From Sphaerolaimus hirsutus (lineage: Eukaryota; Nematoda; Chromadorea; Monhysterida; Sphaerolaimidae): a stretch of 64,000 nt of DNA. Of this stretch, positions 35,701 to 49,000 are shown one piece after another. How positions within the stretch are numbered: the first letter of the stretch is position 1; each line of letters begins with the position of its first letter. The position numbers and the translations under genes were made by a program. The stretch covers positions 6,140,701 to 6,204,700 of the forward strand of contig OZ038450.1 of the NCBI GenBank assembly GCA_964036195.1, written 5' to 3'. The notes beneath the pieces were generated by a model, which worked only from the letters and a program-made list of their open reading frames with translations, did no database searches and was not told the origin of the DNA.

Positions 35701-38700
35701 TAGTCGTTAAATAGTGACGTCAACTACTCAGATACCCGTCAACTAAAATGTCATTGGACATGGAAATCAGTTGACACCCATTGCATGTAGCACCATTATC
35801 AGCACATCTCACACCGCATCTCCTCAGACTTTGCTGACCACGCTGGCCATCGGCGCCGTGCTGACCAACGGGCGCATCGGCACTGGGGGTCCGTACTACC
35901 TGATCAGCCGGTCGCTGGGGCCGGGGGCGGGCGCCGCCATCGGGCTGCTCTTCTGCGCCGCCAACACCATCGCCGTCGCCATGTACGTCGTTGGCGGCGT
36001 CGAGATCGTCCTCATCTACCTGGCGCCGGAGGCTGCTTTTTACGGTGAGAGGGGTGTATTATATAGCTTATTGGTTGATGGTCGAAATCCCGCGTTTTGT
36101 CAAGTGATAGGTCGAAATTCGACGTTTTGTCAAGTGATAGGTATGATATTGAGTAAGTGCCAAGTCAAATGACCAGGTTAATATGTGGAGTAGTGATGTA
36201 AAAGCGCCAATGTGCTGGAGCTTGGCGCTAGCACCAAAGCAAAAAGCGCCATGGCGCCATTGGCGCTTGGCGCCTTGCCCAAGAAAAGCGCCACGGCGAT
36301 TTTGGCGCTTGGCGCTATTTTTACCCGGCGCCAGGAACAAAATGCCTGGTGCTGGCGCTTGGCGCTAGCGCCAAAGGAAAAAGCGTCATGACGCTTGGCG
36401 CCATTCTGCTGTGGCGCCATTGGCGCTTGGCGCTAGAGGTCGGAAAAGCGCCACGGCGCTTTTGGCGCTTGGCGCCAAAGTTCTGCTTTTTACATTACTA
36501 ATGTGGAGGACTTTTCCACTGATCTATGAGTGATGGTAAATCTATGAATCAAAATGCTTGTCACTCGCTGTTTACTTCTCAATTGAATTACGACTATTAA
36601 ATCCACCGTATTTCCTTTAAATACCCCGAGGGGGTTTAGTTTTCAGAGTGCAAATTCTGGGGGTCATTCAATGGTGGGGGTATTTTTTCCTCAGCTAGAA
36701 AAACCTAGTGATATTTCGAGGGGAGGGAGTTAATTCAAGGGGTAATATTTCGGGGAAATACGGTATGAACCACATTTCTTGTTCCTTGTAGGATTGGTCT
36801 CCCTCACAACTTGACAAAGTGCGGAATTTCCCCATGCTGCAATTGCGGATCGACTCCGCCCACTTTTTCTCTGTGCTCGTAGGCCGCGCCGCCATCGCGC
36901 AGACGGGCTGGTTCGAGCCCATGACCAACTCGATGCGAGTCTATGGCACCGCCTTTCTGATAATCATATTCATCATTGTCATTTTGGGCATCAGCTTTAC
37001 GCAGGTGAATTTACCCTGAAATTCGGTTGGAATGTAGGAACACGCACGGTTAAGGGATATCTGCGTGACCTGGACGGGAAAAATTTCAGGATCCTTACTT
37101 CCGTGTCGGGCGATTTATGTTTCAATTTGATGTTAGGGCCGGCGCGGCGTAATTTACCAGATCAAGTATGTACTGAGGATGGCGAAAATAATATCTTTGT
37201 CACTTCCCCTTCACCTCGACCATAGTCAGAATCGCCGGATGAAAACAGGTTGCATAATGTCGCTGCACAGACTGCTTGTTTATTTATGAGCATTTTAAGA
37301 TTTAGTAAACTCATGAAACAGCCTTGAATACATTTGAGTTCACTAGTATAACTCATTTTCACGTTTCATCAACTGCAGTTGACGAACACTTAATTCCAGT
37401 AAACAGAAATGCAATTCAATTGTGATTTATGAGTTTACTTAAGTTTTAGTTCGCGGTCAATAAACTAGTGTGTGCAGCGCCAATTCCCAACGGCGAGAAT
37501 TCGGTGCGCATGTGGACTTGTGATCGGGGGGGGGCGAGGGACATTTTTGAGCGGGGGACTGTTTGCTTATTGAGCCTGGTTAAGGGGGAGGGGGTCAGCC
37601 CCCCCCCCCTCCCCCGAAAATTTTACCGACATGGTGACGGAATGGCATCATAGCGCTGCTGACGCCATTGGCGTCGCGCCAAAAAGTCGCTGATATGCAT
37701 GTAAATAAACATACATATAATCGAGCGACGAGCACGCCATTCCGTGTATTTTTTATAGAATCGGCAGTACGAGGACCCATTTACTTAAAGTATCAAGTGT
37801 GATGGAAAATGCCGGAAATTTGGCCTACATGTGCACTGGGTTTACATGCGCACCGGCACAGACCATTGTCAACCCCTCAGGCGCTCGCACCAATGTCGCT
37901 GATCGGCGTGGTGCTGGGCATCACGTGCATCTACATCGGCGCCATCCAGAAGACTGTGCAGAGGGACTCGGGGCCCTACGTGTGCCAGGTGGGCGGGTTA
38001 GGACGTTACATCGTGTCGAACATCATCTACTCTTGCATGTGGAATAATCAAACATAGGGTTGGAAAAAAAACGTTTTTTTTTAACTCGATGTTTTTTTTT
38101 TAAAAGCTCCCAGATATGACCTAGTGTCAACATATATAGGTATATCAGACACTGGCAATACTCTGTGATGTTAAATATGACCATATAATGGCTGTGGAGC
38201 CAAGGGATAGCATTATAAGTGGTGATTTGTGTCAAAAATATCCATTTTTCGTCGACATATCGTTCGTATATCGCCTTATAGTCGAATGTTCGTGACTTCA
38301 GGTAAAGTTTGGCACGGAATGGTGATCAAACAAGGTTATAAAAGGAGGTTGTTACTCTGGGAGTGAAGTTACACACTGTGGAGGTACATGGAAGCACATT
38401 ACCACAATATTATATATTACAGCAACATATGTCGGCTTATTCACCCATGGTAGCACATAGAAATGGATGTTTTGATACTAAAAATGCAACAAAACCAATG
38501 AAAACAACCACCAATGTCAATTTGTGTGTGAAATTGCGCGCTTGCGCGCAAAAATTTTGCAAAATACCTAGTGCTTAGTACTAAAAATTTAAGCCGATGT
38601 TTTTTTTTTAAAAAAAACATTTCGGGCGTCATGTTTTTAAAAAAAAAAAAAACGTTTAAAAAAAAAAAAACGTTTAAAAAAAAACATCGGCCAACCCTAA

Positions 38701-41700
38701 TCAAACATCGATTTGAGAAATTATCAAATATCGAATATCGACTACTTTTTATATCGAATGGCGGCTATCGGAAAAGAATTCGACGAATATCGATATCGAC
38801 GGTCCACATGCACATAGATATCGAATATTTACCTATATGATAAAGTGATAACGTCGCAACCCTACAGGTGGGCGGGCGACTGGTCAAGTGGGAGGCCTAC
38901 ATACCCAAAGACCAGTGGCGCACCAGACAGCCCTCCCTAGACGACTGCCAGGTGCCAGTCCCGGACCCTGTGAAATGTCAAGTGCCTTGCAAAAGTGTCA
39001 AAAGTGTAAAATCCCCTGCAAAATGGAAACCGTACGTTTGCCATTTCACTGGGCATTTTACATGATTTTTGACACACTGCATGACATTTGACATTTTACA
39101 GGGTCTGGGACTGCCCCCAGCTGTACTGCACCGCGAACAGAATCGACGTTCCCCTGTTTGAGAAGTACTGCGTGAGGAAGGATGATGTTCAGAGCGCGTT
39201 CAATGATTCGACGGTCGGCTGTCGCCCGGAGGACAGAGTTGGTCAGTTGTGTTGTGTAAATACAGCTTCCAGTTGGAAGAGATTTTTTGATCTGAAATGC
39301 AGTACTTTTTGATAAGTTTACGAAAGCTTAAAATATTTTTCATAAAATTGTCCGAACACGTGAAAAAATTGCGTAAATCATTTTGACCATGAAATTGTAA
39401 AAGAAAACGTGATTTTTTATGTCAGACAAGCAGAGAAAAATTGGTGTTTGTGCACATGCATTCTTCTGTATTTTGTATGTACCTATGCATAAAACAGAGA
39501 CAAGTACTTTTCATCACGAAAACGTGAATGTATTTCTTCTCTATCATAGCATACATATTTTTGATGTACATTACGTATGTCAAAACATTTCAACAACTAG
39601 CTATCTGTAAAACGTTGAACACCCATAACACAGAGCGCCTGTATTTGATCACGGACGAGAAGACAAATGTAACCAAGCTAGGTGAGCTATTTATTTATTG
39701 CCTTTGTTTAAACTTTTGTAAAAACAAGTGGCAGCTAACACTGGTACAGCACCAAAGTTTTAGAAACTTACCACTACCACTACCAAAATAAGAAAGGTTA
39801 CCACTGGCACTACCAGATTAAATAATTCTTGATCGCCATGAACATTAGTTGACAGATTATTCATTCGGTGAACTCAAATGTGTTCAAAATAGATCGAAAT
39901 CTGAGTTTCCGAAATCTTCTCGGTGTACTAAATAGTGTCTGCGCAGCACCAATACAACATTATCTGAACAAACCCCCACTCCACCCCAGTGACATTCATG
40001 TGCCTGCCGCACTTCAAGTCGAACAGCACCATGTGCGTCCGCGGCACGCCCGGTATCAGCGGCAGCGAGCTAGCTGAGAATGTCCACGGACATTATATGG
40101 TAGAGGGGGAGGCGGAACTTGGTGTTGACGCGTGCAGGTTCAGCCAGACTGAGTATATTGAGGTGTTTCAGGTGGGTATATCGACCTATGTGGTATGGTG
40201 TGTTGACTGCGCAATTTTCGATGAAATTTACCATATCCTATGTGAAAAAAGAGACATAAAACAATAGTATTTATCGTTTCCTATTACATTACATGGTTCT
40301 CACCATCCATTTTTGGATTTGGTGCACATTTTTATCACGTGACGTCACATCCATCAAAATACAGTTTGTAACTACTTAACACTCATTGTATAGCATTTAG
40401 TGCAGTCAGTACACACCCATGGTGGGAATTTTTGAGAGAATATTGATCTAGTAGATACCAATTGTTCTGTTCTGTTACAGGACCTGTCGACAAATTTCTT
40501 CCTACTGATGGCCATTTACTTCCCATCGGTGACTGGCATTTGCACCGGTCAGCTACTTCAACTAGGAATTTAACCACCCCTATCTTAACCACAAATTAAA
40601 CACAACCTACACCAAACTTAGGCGCGAACATGTCTGGCGATCTGAAAGACCCTCAGCGCAGCGTGCCTTGGGGCACTTTGGCTGCTCAGCTGGTGCCACT
40701 CCCGGACCCTGTAAAATGCCCTTTAGAATGTAAAATGTCGGGCATATTGTCAAAAGTCATGTAAAATCCCATGGTATACCCCAGCCGCTTAACACCCTGC
40801 ACGCGTGGTTCCCGCTGGAAGCGTGCCAACGATTTTTTACGCATGTGAATTTCATAAAAAGATGAAAAAGTCATCTCTGTTATAACGCTAACTTATTTAC
40901 AATTATGATTTTATTATCTTTTATACAAAAATCGCATGCTTTATCATAATTGGCACGCTTCCAACGTGAGACATAAATGAGTGCGATGGCAGAGTATCAT
41001 GTCCGCCGAGTATAAATGTAAAACGACCTGTTCATTTCACAGGGCATTTTCCATCACTTCTGACACTTTGCATGACATTCGACGTTCTACAGGGCATTTT
41101 ACAGGGTCTGGGACTGCCCCCAGGTCACCTCTGCCGTCTACCTGAGCTACGTGGTCATATTCGGCGCCGCGTGCCGCCCCGACTATCTGCGCGACAAGTA
41201 CGGCCACTCTGTGGGCGGGTCCATGGCTGTCGCTTGGCTCGCCTGGCCCCACCCATATGTGGTCATTATCGCGTCGTTTTTCAGCACGTTCGGCGCTGGT
41301 ATACAGAGTTTGTGCTGTGAGTTTTTGTCGTGTTTGGGGGGTTGGGGGTTGGGGGTGCGGTATATACTTTGGCTGTTTCTGGATAGGGTTCAAACGGGAT
41401 TGACTTTTCGGGATCGGGATTGGTTTTTTCAAGTTCAGTTAGTGATTTTGAACATAAAAGGTGTGCAAGCAGGCACAAAAATTTGAGTGAAAGTTGAGGC
41501 AAAATTTGCTCTACATAGGAAGGTAGATATTGAGCTGGGTGATCTGCCGGAGGAGAGGGTGGTTCCAAGCATCCAAGCATCTCGCGTCCAAAAAGATAGG
41601 TAACCAGTGCCTGGGATAGATATTTAGCTGGAGCGTGATCCCATCATAGATTCTTGTGTTGCATGAGATCCACATTGACGAGAGGTCCTTCCATGCAGCC

Positions 41701-43085
41701 GCGCCCAAGTTGCTGCAATCGATCGCCATCGACGACGCGTTGCCGCCGCTGCGCGTTTTCGCACGGACGACCCGCGGCGAGCCGCTCTTCGGACAGATCG
41801 CGCTGGGCGCCGTGGCGCTCGGGTTTACCCTGCTGGGCAAGCTTGACTTTGTTAGTTGATTTAGAAGTGCTCGGGGGAGGGGTTTTTGTTATATAATACT
41901 GGGGGGTTATTTGGGGATGGGTTATTTTTTCGTCGGAATTTTTGGTAAGATTCATCAACTTCGTGATTCAAATGGGTTTTTCGAAGGGGTTTTCCCAGGA
42001 TTTACAGCAAACCCCATCTGCCTACATCACAAATTGATGTGAATAAAAAAGGCCATGTGCCTGTAGTCATGTAAATCCGCTTGATATGTATACCCAGTCG
42101 ACATGTAGACCCGCTGGGCATTAATTGGGGGTGTACATTTTTGAATTAACTTATCACTGATCATTACTTTAAAAGTGACAAGTAAAGTCCTCCATTGTCA
42201 CTTTTTAACTTGTCATTGACAAGTAAAAAAATTTTCTTGTCAGGTAACAAATGTGAAAAGTAAAAAGTTTTTGTTTGAATCAAAAAGTGACAGGTTAACA
42301 CCTTTCACTTGTCACATTTCACTTTTATCAATTTGAATAAATACTACCGTATTTCTTCAAAATACCCCCAGGGGGTTTATTTTTTCAGAGTGAGGTTTTT
42401 GAGGGGGGTTAAAACAAGGAGGCGGGGTATTTCGAGGGGGGGTCTTTTATTTCGCCAGAAATTTTTTGAAATCCCAGTACTAAATCGTACGCAAACGTCG
42501 AAAAATGCAACAAAAATTGCCATTTATAAGACTCAGATGACTTGTATAAGTGTGTAGACGTATAAACACTGTTCTCACATAACAGAGTCATCGTTTATAA
42601 CGTGTGTTCTGCATTGTCCGGATGCCTCTGTGATTTACATTCTCTATACACTAAATTTGGGGGGGGGTATTTCGAGGGGGGGTTTATAAGTTCATAGTGA
42701 CCATTTTGAGGGGGGTATTTCGAGGGGGGTATTTCGAGGAAATACGGTATGTATTTTTTATGATTTTTTATTTATTTAATTATGCTTGACATGTATGCCC
42801 CAGCTACATGTGCAGCGAGTCTACATGTTGACCGGGGTACATGTCCAGGGATCCTACCTAACGTCCCAAAGACCTCACATGTTCCAGATCGCGCCAATCG
42901 TGCAGCAGTGTTTCCTGTGCTGCTACGCGGGGCTGAACCTGTCGTGTCTGCTGTCGAGCGCCGTGGCCGCGCCCTCCTGGAGGCCGCGCTTCAAGCTCTA
43001 CCACCCGCTGCTCGCCGCCTTAGGATTTCTCTTGTCCCTGTTTCTCATGTGGTGCGGCAGGTGGATCGACAGGGCCTGTGCGCTG
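32755..43085 (+). CDS. KCC: KCC-B N-terminus and 12-TM transport core
   Basis: Exon 1 ends YTYLSAFLRTFTPE, as in KCC-A. Exon 2 is split. Its first part (34868-34971) is a His/Ser/Pro-rich hydrophilic stretch unlike KCC-A; the second carries TM1, GVFLPSMQNVFGVIMFLRL, which keeps the usual Asn (residue 102). TM3 (LTNGRIGTGGPYYLISRSLG) and TM6 (FPSVTGICTGANMSGDLKD) keep the K+-site Tyr, Pro and Thr. The extracellular loop has sequons (TNVT, SNST) and conserved cysteines. Exons 42888-43085 have PSWRPRFKLYHP. The low identity before TM1, against near identity in TM3 and TM6, suggests an old duplication under transport-core constraint. Confidence 0.91.
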
Positions 43086-46000
43086 GTCTGTTTTGCAATG
43101 GCGCGTTTATGAGTGGCTCTATTTTGAAACAGTTTTTAAATTGGAATCGTGCCAACGATGGCTTACAATGCATTTGTTGACAATTTTGTTGCCATTCCTA
43201 TTTTCACCGTATTACAACAAGTGTTATACGCATTATTGACACGCTGCTAATGTAGACAAGAATAATTGTGTGCATAGGGTCACCGGAATATAAAAATACC
43301 ACTGTCCATCGTGCACTGTTTACCGGATTTTTTCCATTATAACACCAGTTTGCTGAGTATTGCTCAATTTTACATTGCTTTATCGATGTTTGCTGGAAAC
43401 TTGTAATAAAAATAAATGAAAAGGAGTTTTCCAGCTCTACTGAAATTATTATTGTGTGTGATGTAACAAATTTTTATTCTCAGTGGAAATATTTAGGCAC
43501 TTTATGAGTTGATTGGTGTTGTGCATATGTTGTGGGGTTTACCGAAACTTTGTGCTCATAGTTATTGTGTTTGCAATGATGTTGTGTTATCATTTATTTA
43601 TGTTACATAACATTTTTATTCTTGTGCAGGGCCATTCCCAAACCATGTAAAATGCCGTGCGAAATGTCAAATATCTTGCAAAGTGTCTCAAATCTTCAAA
43701 AAGCCCTGTAGAATATCCGGTAAAAATAAAATTTGACATTGACATGTCAAAAAGCATTTTACATTGCTTTTGACCTTTCAAATGACTTTAAATGCTTTGC
43801 ATGACATTTAACAGTTTACATGATTTGGGACTGGCACCAGGAATTCTACGTTTACACATTTACTGTCTCTATTATTGTAAACATGTATCATTGTATATTG
43901 TATGTACTTTCTGCCACTGGTGCCGTTATCCTTCGACGCCGCCTGCTCAACACTGCGCCGTGCAACGCATACGCCCAGAGCGATGTAGGCTCCCTACGCA
44001 TGTAAACCCTCTCGCCATGCAGACTCGTAGCAGGGGTCTCCAGGGGGGGGGGGGCTGCATCCCAATATAGGTCGGCTACCTTTCTATCCCGGAGGCCCGG
44101 TCGGCTACCTTTCTATCCCGGAGGCCCGGTCGGCTACCTTTCTATCCCGGAGGCCCGGTCGGCTACCTTTCTATCCCGGAGGCCCGCTATTGGGCTATTT
44201 TCCTCTGTGCCCCCCCCCCCACATCGTTCAGCTTTCTATAAATTGGCGTGGAGCAAAATTTTGAGCGATTTTTCCCAAATTTTCACTCAAAATTGTTAAT
44301 TCTTGTTCCATTTAGTCAATTTCACCTTAAAATCGCTATTTTGGGATATACGTGGTTATATACCTATTATAGCTATATCTGACCTAAATACATGCCTAGC
44401 GGGTTTACATGTCTCCAGGCACAGGGCCCCCAGGTGCACGTTGTTGTTGGACTCGCAGGCGTGTGTGGTGATCGGGCTGGGCATCCACCTGTACGTGGTG
44501 TTCCGCGGCAGCCGCAAGGAGTTTGGCGACTCGATGGGGGGTCTGAAGCAAAGTGCCGCGTCGCTGGCGCTTTTTGTGCCCACTAGGGACTACCAAGTCA
44601 CTTATTGGTAGGTTTTGGGGTTGTTTCTGAAGCTTCCGCTGGATGCGATTGGATTTTGTTTGGTGACGCGGTCTGGTATTTTACCGCATTTCTTTGAGAT
44701 GCCGCTTGGTGGTCATTTTTTTGATGAGTGGAAATTTATTTTTCTAGAAACTAAGTAAAGAATGGGCTTTTACATACCCAACACTGAATGAATTCCACCA
44801 AACGGGACCTAGGTTTTGAGGGGTGTTGATCCTAAGTTCATTGGACCTGGGGTTGATTCAGGGGGTATTTTGAGGAATACCTATGTTTTTCAACACTGCT
44901 AGGCAGGTACCGTATCTCCTTATAAATAGAACGGTGCCATTCTATTTTTTTGTCAACTTTTTTACCTGCCGTTCTATTGGAGGCTGCCATTCTATTTTTT
45001 CATCAAACTTTTTCGCACAATGTTCATATGAACATAAATACATAGTATTTTTGTGAGACATGAGCGACACTTAATATCAGAGCATCAATTGAAACAAAAC
45101 CAAATGTGAAAACGACCCTGAATCATAGTTCAAAAACCCCATGGATGTTCTCCCAACCAATTTTTCAAATTATTTTGTATTTTGGCACTCTTACAACGTC
45201 ATTTCTACCTGCTGTTCTATTGGAGGTGCTTTTCTTTTCGTAAGTGTAAAGAATGCCAAAACCTGCCGTTCTATTGAAGGTGCCATTCTATTGAAGGTGC
45301 CGTTCTATTAGAAGAAATATGGTATTTGCTTTCAAAATGGCTGTTGTGTAGTGCCCGTAGGTAGGCACAGGGAGTTTGTGTAGACTGCTACCTCGAGTAA
45401 CTCGACAGGGAGGTTTTCGGCTGGATTTGCCATTCGTTTAGGTAATTATTTTTAACGTGTTAGAGCGAGTGGGTAGGGTTGCGAATGGTGGCGTCTTCGA
45501 TTAGGGTGAGTCGTGGGGAATGTTTTTTTCTGGTTTTAGAATGGCCTGTAGAGCTTCAAAGTCGCGACTTTGATGGCACCTGGTTGGTGACTGCCTCGCA
45601 CCCTGTAGCTGCAAAGTGTGTTGACTGTAGTGATGTATAAAGCACCAGGATATTGGCGCCATCGCCAACGATTTTGTTCCTGGCGTTTGGTGAAAATAGC
45701 GCTTTTTGTGGGCGTGTCAATTGCGCCACAGCTAGATAGCGCTAAACAGCAGAACGCCATGGTGTTTAGCGCTATGTCGCTTTAAAACCACTAGTGAAGT
45801 GACATTTGACAATGTAATGCGGTGTGTGACGCTGCAGTTGACAGGGTGCGAGACTTTCCTTCATGCCACATGTAGACTAGTGATGTAAAAGCGCCATGCC
45901 GCTGTAACCCTTACCGCTCATTAGTGATGTAAAAGTGTCATGGCGCTGGGGCATGACGCTAGCGCCAAAGCAAGAGGTGCCATGGCGCTTGGTGCTATAT

Positions 46001-49000
46001 TGCTGTGGCGTTTGGCGCCATGCTCATTAAAAGTGCCATGGCGCTTGCGCTATTCTTGAAGCGCCATTTTGGTCTGGCGCCATTGGCGCTGGGAGTCGGA
46101 AAAGTGCCATGGCGCTTGGCGCGAAAGTTCTGGCGGTTGGCGCCAATGTTCTGGCGCTTTTCACATCACTACCGCTCATGCTAGCGCCGGGTGCTTTTGT
46201 TCTTGGCGCCACCAAAAAATACCGCCGCGTTAAGTGCCATGGTGGTTTTCTTGGACATAGCGGTAAACGCCAATAGCACCATAGCAAAATGGCGCTCAAA
46301 GCCCCACGGTGCTAGTGCAAGGCGCTTTTTCAGTGCGAGCCATGGCGCTTTTACATGTCTATCTCAGATCTTCCCCACGGTTGGTGTTAGCGTCAATGGA
46401 GTTAGTGCCCTGCTCGCTGTTGGTGCAGTCGCAGTGTAAAAACCATAAAAAGACTGTTTGTTTGCTTGGCGCGTGGTGCGAATATTAAATGGCGTGACGT
46501 TTGACGCTAGCGCCAAATTGAAGACCCCGGTGCTGGCTGTATAACACCGTATTTCTTCTAATAGAATGGCTTACCTGCAATAGAATGGCACCTTCAATAG
46601 TTTGCTCTTTTGCACTCACGAAAACAATAGAATGGCAGCCTCCAATAGAACGACACCTCCAATAGAATGGATAAAAAATAGAGCGGCGCGGCCGCTAACG
46701 TTTTCGTACTTTTTACATTCTGTTTTGGTGAGAAACCGTCCTGAATATGAGTTATTCGAGGTACTACACATACTTGAGTATCTAGGTAAAACGACAAATC
46801 AACAACAAATCTAATCAATCAAACAAATCAATCTACATGGTCCGGCTGAAAAGTCCCCGGGCAGTGCTCGCCATTCGCGCTAGGGGTAAGCTACGGTCAT
46901 AAAATTTTGACAGGTTAAGATATCAGGTGTTTTGAGTTTTCACCCAAACTTTCGCCCCTCTAGCTCCACCCACTGCGGAACTGTGGGGGTTACAATTTCG
47001 GTCATTTTGTACTGATGTACAAATGGTGCTCTAGCCCAATGCTGCTTTAAGTTGTGATTAGAGATGGAAAAAGCGCCAGGCTTTTAGCGCCAAGCGCCAA
47101 AGTCCTGGCGCTTTTTCCATCACTAATCACAACTTAAAGCAGCGTTGAGCTAGAGCACCATTTGTACATCAGTACAAAATGACCGAAATTGTAACCCCAA
47201 CAGTTCCGCAGTGGGTGGAGCTAGAGAGGTGAAATTTTGGGTGTAAACTCAAAACACATGATATCTTAACCTGTCAAAAATTTTATGACCGTAGCTTACC
47301 CCTAGCGCGAATGGCGAGCACTGCCCGGGGACTTTTCAGCCGGACCATGTATAATCAACAAGTTGTATTTTTTCTAAAAATCAACAACATAAAGATGTAT
47401 TTCTTTCTATAAATGGGTAGGTAAGTATTTTTCATGAAAATGAGGGGGCCTGAATGGCAAAATAGTCTTTCTGTACTCGCAAAAATTAGGTACTCTAAAA
47501 AGGATCTGTACTCGCCTATACGCTTACTTTAGAGGGTACTCGAGTACAGTCAAGTATGTGTATGCATATTTACTCGGTACTCGAGTATGTGTACTTTTTG
47601 AGTAAAGGTAAATAAACATTAACAACTCTGGCAAAAAAGTCGTACTTGAGTACCTGGGTAAAATTCACTTACTCAGTCACTTAATCGAGTATAAGTAGGT
47701 ACTCGGTAAAAGGTACACGAATAAAGACTAAATAACAATTAAAAAAATTCGCAGCTGGCACCCGCGCATTCACATAATGGCGTGGGACATCGAGAAGCTG
47801 AAAACATTGGTGGAATTGGCAGCGCACCTGAAATTCAACCGGAGCTCGCTCGCTTTGACTTCTTTCATGCGAGGTGATCCTAGCGGTCAGTTTTTCGGTC
47901 ATAGACGCTTAGGGCTAGTGATGTACGCAGTGTTGGAAATTTGACGCTTTTCCGACCCGCGGTGCCAATTGCGCCAGAGCAAAATGGCGCTTAGCACCAC
48001 GGCGCTGTTTTTCTTTGGCGCTAACGCCAGTGGTAGGCGCTTTTGATGGGTATGGTGCCACAGCAATATAGCGCCAAAAGCGTCATGGCACTTTTACATC
48101 ACTAGTTAACATTCAACACTCTAGTTTAAATGTTGTGACAGATGTCAAACCTACATGCCGCCTACAGAGGTATTGTAATCCTTGAATTGTATTGTGCCCC
48201 TGGTAGCTGGGGCCGAAACATATGCCAAACGAAAAATAATTTTACTAGACACTTCGGTGTGCGTATGTACCGTATTACCTCGAATTATCCCCCCTTGAAT
48301 TAACCCCCCCCTCGAATTAACCCCCCCTCAAAATGGGCTGGGGAAATAATAAACCCCCCCTCGAAATACCCCCCCCCCCTTCGGATTGATGTAATGTAAT
48401 GTAATGTAATGTACATGATGTATATTACTGTTAATTTGCATTGCAGCTACACATAGAGTAGTTTGTGTAGCTATCTACGTTTTTATGTCCAAATATATCC
48501 TGTTTGGACACATTTATTACCTATTTTGGGTACGCAAATCCCTACTATTTACTACGATCCTTACGAAAATTTCTGACGAAATAATAACCCCCCCCCTCGA
48601 ATAAACCCCCCCCTCGAATTAACCCCCCCCTCAAATTTTGCTGGCGAAATAATAAACCCCCATGGGGGTATTTCGAGGTAATACGGTATTTGCTTTTGCA
48701 AACTCAAATGTTTTCAAATTTGTGTAGTACTTGATTGAACTTAATCAAAAATTGCAATACCATATTACCTCGAAATACATGGGGGTTTATTTTTTCGCCA
48801 GCAAAATTTGAGGGGGTGGGCTTATTCGAGGGGGGGTTCATTTCGTCAAAAATTTTTGTAAGGGTCGTAGATCATGTGTATGTGTCTATGTGTATTATAG
48901 CTGCGATACAAACTTGCAGTAATAAATACATCATGTATTATACATTGCATACATGACATGATGTACATTATTCCGGAGGGGGGGGGGGTTATTATTTCCC

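Noticed and set aside
41037-41432. Minus-strand frame of 131 codons
   Set aside because: Antisense of KCC-B exon 41124-41316.
43840-44005. Possible extra KCC-B exon directly after the introner end CACCAG
   Set aside because: The peptide EFYVYTFTVSIIVNMYHC is hydrophobic but has no KCC-A counterpart, and exon 44459 joins exon 43085 in frame without it.
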